Source of the DNA: CAZBGQ01 sp964491515
GTDB lineage: Bacteria; Patescibacteriota; Gracilibacteria; UBA1369; UBA12473
Reading direction: 5' to 3'
Length of the DNA stretch: 45,676 nucleotides
NCBI GenBank assembly: GCA_964491515.1
Contig: CAZBGQ010000010.1
Span: forward strand, 1-45,676
The position numbers were made by a program, and so were the translations under genes. Below the pieces are notes generated by a model that did no database searches, was not told where the DNA came from, and worked only from the letters and a program-made list of their open reading frames with translations. Within the stretch, counting starts at the first letter, position 1; each line of letters begins with the position of its first letter. Of the stretch, positions 44,701 through 45,676 are shown in pieces.

Positions 44701-45676
44701 AAACATCCGGGACAGAGATGCCTACCGTTTCCAAAAGAACTTTGGATGCCTCAGCGCGACTCATAGTGTTCTTAGGGAGATAGTAACTAGCAAATTCTCC
44801 GCCCTTATATCCTGAAATTAAATCTTCGTTACGACTGTGTGCCACACAGTAGAATAAGTTTGGATCAATGTTCGTGTCGGGGAAAGGATGTGGTTCATAT
44901 TCTCGTTCAATATCCTCTCGGACGCTTGTTGCGAACGCCGTACAGTCCACACAGACAGCTCCTAAGTTCAACTTAGTGAACTCCTCACGGGTAATTGAAT
45001 CTTCCGGTCGGAACGATCCATCCGGATAACCGGAGGCAATGCCACGAGTATAGAGGAGGATGACATCTTCGTAGGCTTCGTGGTCAGGCAATAGATCGGT
45101 AAATAGACGTGCATTGGGCACGGTTGGGTTGAATCCATTCTCAAGCTCTGTTGAATCAGAATAGGAATCTCCATCGGTATCAGTTTTTTCAATGTCAGTC
45201 CCAATCGTCCATTCTGTTAAGTCATTCAATCCATCACCATCCAAATCAGGAAGAGTACTTTGCGCAAAAACTCTAGGGATGGTGGTCAATGATTTCCAAA
45301 GAGAAGGAGCCCATTGGGGGCTAGGTGTGAATGCTAATGGCTTAGGTGTCACTGGCGTCACTGAGATGTCCAATAAACTGGCTTCCGTGCCCATCACCAC
45401 ATCAAACAGTACACTCTCTCCTACGTTCACGGTGACGTGAACATGAGGATTATCAATAGCAGAATAGGGGGCGGCAGGCTGGAGTGAGGTCACTAATCCA
45501 TCTTTCAAATAAACACGTCCATCAGTCTTCACCAGTCCGATTAGCTGAGTGCCCCATTTCAAAATCGCATCGGCTTCTATTACTTCAATAGTCCAGTCAT
45601 CAGTAGGGTTTCGATCCAGAATTCTAACATTATTTACCACACCACTAAGCGCGCCCGGAGTTGTTTCCACTTCCAA
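32750..45676 (-). CDS. Giant multidomain S-layer-type surface protein (N-terminus outside window)
   Basis: At least 4308 aa, open at the window edge; the first codon in view is not the true start. Order (residues counted from the edge): calcium TSP3-type repeats 139-190; three SLH repeats 190-400; TSP3 402-536; Ig-like/BIG domains 543-880; Ala-rich helical region 893-1083; filamin-like domain 1093-1200; FG-GAP/VCBS repeats 1550-1700; DUF11-like domain 1805-1923; hydrophobic Cys-containing segment 2068-2225; long helical region to 2500; PxLP-rich linker 2540-2623; Ala/Glu helical region 2715-2798; FG-GAP 3036-3096; FecR-like beta domain 3266-3330; PKD-like domain 3435-3548; TSP3 3824-3898; three SLH 3903-4113; TSP3 4115-4206; a short Cys-containing C-terminal domain. 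SLH domains bind cell-wall polymers, so it is probably a surface-anchored, calcium-stabilised filament. The next four genes in the operon are all exported. Confidence 0.9.
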   Translation of the reverse strand: MEVETTPGALSGVVNNVRILDRNPTDDWTIEVIEADAILKWGTQLIGLVKTDGRVYLKDGLVTSLQPAAPYSAIDNPHVHVTVNVGESVLFDVVMGTEASLLDISVTPVTPKPLAFTPSPQWAPSLWKSLTTIPRVFAQSTLPDLDGDGLNDLTEWTIGTDIEKTDTDGDSYSDSTELENGFNPTVPNARLFTDLLPDHEAYEDVILLYTRGIASGYPDGSFRPEDSITREEFTKLNLGAVCVDCTAFATSVREDIEREYEPHPFPDTNIDPNLFYCVAHSRNEDLISGYKGGEFASYYLPKNTMSRAEASKVLLETVGISVPDVSDMSAPWYMNYVIAAQSRHLYPPGRFNELDGGSGDTFDLWFARELIQNGSIKTWLESPITRGEFAMMVGNLTRIQDCRAVDTDGDGLPDQAEIYNFGTNPFNPDTDYGGVNDYIEVVNNQNAISDPTDDYGDVTPPTETDTDDNEVIEDDEDIEVIAPPQADTDSDGDGISDIEESVLGTDPFDADSDDGGVSDFEEILAGTDPLDALEEADELDRDDGAHVAGLHLSRDSVYAVDQAEVIFESKQFTKIIPADGASQLFLRAEMIDENGLPDHTDNSTIVEFVAVDPINPYADILRAQVRMSDGVAETELLASTTSGYYDITASISPVKLPIVDTTLHVYPGVPFTIDLASDLNFLKTGGLNKTTIDLTLRDQYDNVAYMDPYDVTLSVNGPGSIDYKDDDTEQAGIQTTVYEGKMSFDLISGEEEGTATVLARVGDVDGTLPISVYDNIALELHPNNTELTANGVTQTTIEVWAVLNNSGAPLSDFNGVVDVSLLDELYGSFAGPTRVRMEDGKASVDFVSSTVAGDAYLTATMVGFDPSTLPLKLLPGPAYYLEVSSTSDVVTISDPAEAAEPLALESRPLIVQWIETAQAAREETEELDDSISAAQTLLSESMTENAEEIASRANDAYTAALEAARGAIEATRADPEGLAANFAAASVLSARDAFAAFQSAEAALNMVSDAMKGLEEQVFFALEALAAGDNAAAETAMDLAADFIEIAHTNFNSIQTYTTQAADAAQVAVTNAENAGVIVAFVYEDYAPPTSSFLGGDAEVFGLGDGPTDTTLSLGPPGTVEVQVKAHDAYGNFVDTDFSTPIGLRVTPHTSRFGAVDLANGVLSAGMAIFQVSARDLTGPVNLVASSPGLRYGAHTINSVLEVAGPEFADIEPDVLFGTLLGAPFGDVTKEDYVAGWFTFSGTTQASLSLLSEPEPSRRLAAMDSQGKLSVLDGNAVDVSILPSNSSTLPSRFFVKDLLSKQTVVEGVVVPSNSDFYILNLDDDLKAVQNEGMYVQPVLEHSRYELRESKSNVSLLENKNEIVRLQPNGQIQLYDPNYSLEVNEEYDGLSFDVMLGGASVIRVLWKQTFTEDVTQLDNHFEWEDWTSLSPGVYFMGVDSSMYGYETSYSGNSSYNATGMFVVDKTEGLPSNQKPGLGRNSLESAQNSPGVGFDGDNKFMLALTDGMMVGESHQFYASDIGIVLGDPTIRLTDANPQEISATGFTSGVGRLILSGSETIQDVSATDYNSDGLTDILVAFENGVVDLLENTDSYPRFNNKGSLLNFSNGLIDMTENDFNQDGQTDLVVATAEACVQGEVCIYQYTNHDANFIRKNLELEIDGSTIKQIESEDLNQDDYPDLIISDLNGSILVFYNDKGTIRPQGDLLGNLGLKVDDTAELIEEVMINYTGMPEESGSSQSDDGWFKEFPLPAEEGFGNTEQKFSAEPIKGLPTGGFEPGILGDLVANTRNQSNPSIITTIDEPRITNNVTFVYADIDDDFAASTKTGVDVNGGIVKDGDRLEYTVRLANGGTSTIDDLAFTDVVSTMLDLNWGSIGCDDSPGASCDQAVVSKTGMSVRPFMVSGLILEPGSFVEVSYSATVAGVSIPKVKIFMGQDLDPTYPDDDYIDIAASPEDNPTGQLVFFYSNGTYQEDGLRKVNYTKQTSQPEPPPKTDFFSDLGIDFDQDDDDDGIPDMLQGNSDTGPPAIATDLYEQQTSQDKDGDGLNNLWDDMNGNFNPQDVMTNVDAGFTMVGDIVGMVGDTMETLMSQMLCSGGCIASPINFAFLVPGPINVMGIPSVPMDMAHIPVFGAPASGIPFVWPPLPWQGTSAVRIYVSITTTLGFTMSVCVGSYLSGQCWSFAIPLFEALGICDAINGALSDVMSKASSAISSGMNMLMSFGGAIPGGSAGGRSESGGLINYDLGSYSVSADSGSGSRVPGFPKPFAEWLRKQSEEVVNKLTDLPDIYFYYPDPQSIVGAFKPQNVDKIDSADLRGLEKILTVLNSFPILKIETEEVQFKIPAITNDEIEKVKNDATQWLDDMKDQWAAKKPNWEKPEFDKPEYAASIQEIEQLMANVEKNLETLEDYRQFPKKLLKWRNAESYYIKQIICYLDAIINNLVGWVVINKGRVEQWIAAFYDTKEALKSWKKIFQLALDYQSSCDQCTNDRMSLFELISKLFVFIPEPPIIEIPRWPDIVFDLSQIQAGLTVVWPEIRFEQQPILIPKLPRFTIPDVPPVPRTPSVPSTPELPGVPGQSGLNLPTIPLLPELPDLPDLPELPGIPIPELPDLPPPPKIPELPEPVQVTLGIVSGVIKILCLIQSGIVPTAETSLKTSIEDMTQRPLDPPMPFDLGGGFQAPPISIDFVDQIEIITHINLALNFDGIVRAVEMAADASSDLVTDLVGLANEGLTTAVDLAEEGVNAGLDAATDAANEAVDLANEALEEAEALLEEGVDAAEELLDEAEALLDDAEELVEEVVDESTDVAPDGLDSPLSLKQRDMHDMLVANEALQMIDNPYVQPFIEEWTQSVKDLEALALAQAEINKDVPEVHHLTARQGYLSFTSKEINQRFDEIQGRYYAGSLTDLDSSPLNGLRNELIASFSDHQNGNRALASLVENDEDANWDDVNRWIAEINQQESNFSGSTYLASSQENGNTVYGSDSVFEKMREWVVDEFSTTEANPFDSELEDLDESSQRYLVDTSNGFGNGGAASPSEPVLTNKGLFIYNSVAAVNERLVEYTGEADSDESHLVFVDMDNDRDEDIVYGYGANLYIKENFNRNEPLDHYEEPPSIVNLEDLLPEAPAVNLYRTKDNGNRTAAATWKQSYDNILGYEVKRFDALPNFESDDPSQSHWGTFLSPSDPLVPTLSDLRGDAVEDIALSMVLPGNALESEEDKLRMDFEFPSGDGRVTAEKNTSFFVPDFEVGETILLDIGNHALLPDGELIHNLVKSGSVEVSPGDLIHTVRDATVVLTFSDSDGEVEFDLPENTQFRIASGYTGTLTMDVDSGWVEVIGDSISDDPQVAFEGMIILEGERVVYDRSITVTNQSNQGYTETEYDGAGDFEWHALPNDSAPTLDLALENGDYYSQIRSILADGRRGTWGETQLFSPQICADDGLPYPNIGAANQRVSVFKTLTLDGSGSFDTDSEITTYYWDIDLEVDTDDDGDPTNDKNAHHDTNPLVDADGDGSKANDWDDPTLEVGPWDTPGERPFKLWVGDEAGHVAGAVVNVNAFVPDITLNASSGRTGVVEGSISTSAEGIPFVLARERNGIFELISTPAATENDKYFTVNEGRFEITDLELTEEWAIYNSLDEEVATVNLDTGQLSLTESGYTVEVRSAELPWPTRVALIDPSGFELLYIIMVPDSNVDVKIDTTVKYTTDTVASMRGVHVKPVDMPADLHLEKVPSNAPLFTGGVMLVDKNNTRWAVIDTDGNIYQLSDTDLEVKNLSSVNATADQDGAAPIVLTLGEEENVWMEIFISPRAKDGETHFLNAEDLGLDRGVETYLDFSSEDLDGLDSDEDGISDLDELRAGLNPFDAQDANQDSDGDHLSNAEEFVQGTNPNSADSDGDGLDDFDELKRGTDPNLNDASYFTDIPVNDPLYDKLYQFVQLDMIDGFPTAEGTAFKPDQLITRAEYTKVLLAMLCIDPRAEAYQSPNVFYDILYTQEQDLPWYYPITKESYLQGFIYGYLGELNEAGMSPFKPNQPINRAEGAKIILEALETLGALDLSSVQVGNPWYEPYMDVAQNLDPYLVSFTGGEGQTFIITPEEAANPGEALSRYDFMLMASRVLSAVNCFAARDSDGDGISDYDEVTVYGTDPFSQDTDNGGLLDGEEIENGDDPLDRRDDDSDGDGLINNDEIDVYGTDPFDPDTDHGGVNDGDEILQGTEPYSTPEDDYPATASDSGDDGDTGDITEETLEDSILEEDNAVSDVDPGLYIVTFECNSCPCDLTVENSADIASGDTIFAAIMDAANSVILSISNKVEVGDIFAPTP

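Overview
The window looks like a chromosomal piece of a Patescibacteria/CPR bacterium; Peregrinibacteria is my best guess, at low confidence. The main clue is the prepilin at 4845, whose sequence after the hydrophobic helix (AREGVEAVRNIRDTNWL) is typical of CPR prepilins. Other clues are giant surface proteins, tight operons and the near absence of Shine-Dalgarno sites. TGA is used as a stop (for example at 6622), so the Gracilibacteria-type TGA=Gly code does not apply. I saw no tRNA, rRNA, CRISPR array or insertion sequence.

Layout. (1) 1-13671, plus strand: a PrsW-type membrane protease and an unknown protein; uvrA; two type IV pilus-like minor pilins; a secreted MopE-repeat protein with an acidic heptad tail and a MYXO-CTERM-like anchor; a CHASE2 adenylate cyclase; a DDAH-like guanidino-modifying enzyme; and a small unknown protein. 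Most transcription units have a sigma70-like promoter just upstream. (2) 13673-27242, minus strand: an arginine island. Transcription starts at about 27603 with a T-box leader whose specifier reads CGC (Arg). It continues through argG, an AOTCase/SOTCase-type argF, a P-loop protein, argC, argD, argB, an AstE/AspA-like deacylase and argH with almost no gaps. An unknown gene, a threonine-synthase-like PLP enzyme, argS and a CtlX-like citrulline hydrolase follow. (3) 27640-28564: an accessory-looking patch with phased A-tracts, a 56-aa excisionase-type HTH protein, a 165-bp element with perfect 19-bp inverted ends and nested hairpins, and a 91-aa zinc-ribbon protein. (4) 28577-45676, minus strand: a secreted-protein operon. 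A giant protein (more than 4308 aa, N-terminus outside the window) with two 3xSLH plus calcium-repeat modules is followed by four signal-peptide proteins spaced 9-13 nt apart or overlapping.

How it fits together. The arginine operon appears to work on N-succinyl rather than N-acetyl intermediates. The transcarbamylase has Ser at the position where Glu specifies acetylornithine, and the deacylase belongs to the succinylglutamate desuccinylase family. No argA or argJ is present; the P-loop protein between argF and argC is a candidate for an unrecognised step. Sensing uncharged tRNA-Arg through a T-box would match synthesis to demand, while CtlX and the DDAH-like enzyme could recycle citrulline or arginine derivatives. 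The giant protein and its four partners look like an undescribed cell-surface assembly anchored through SLH domains.
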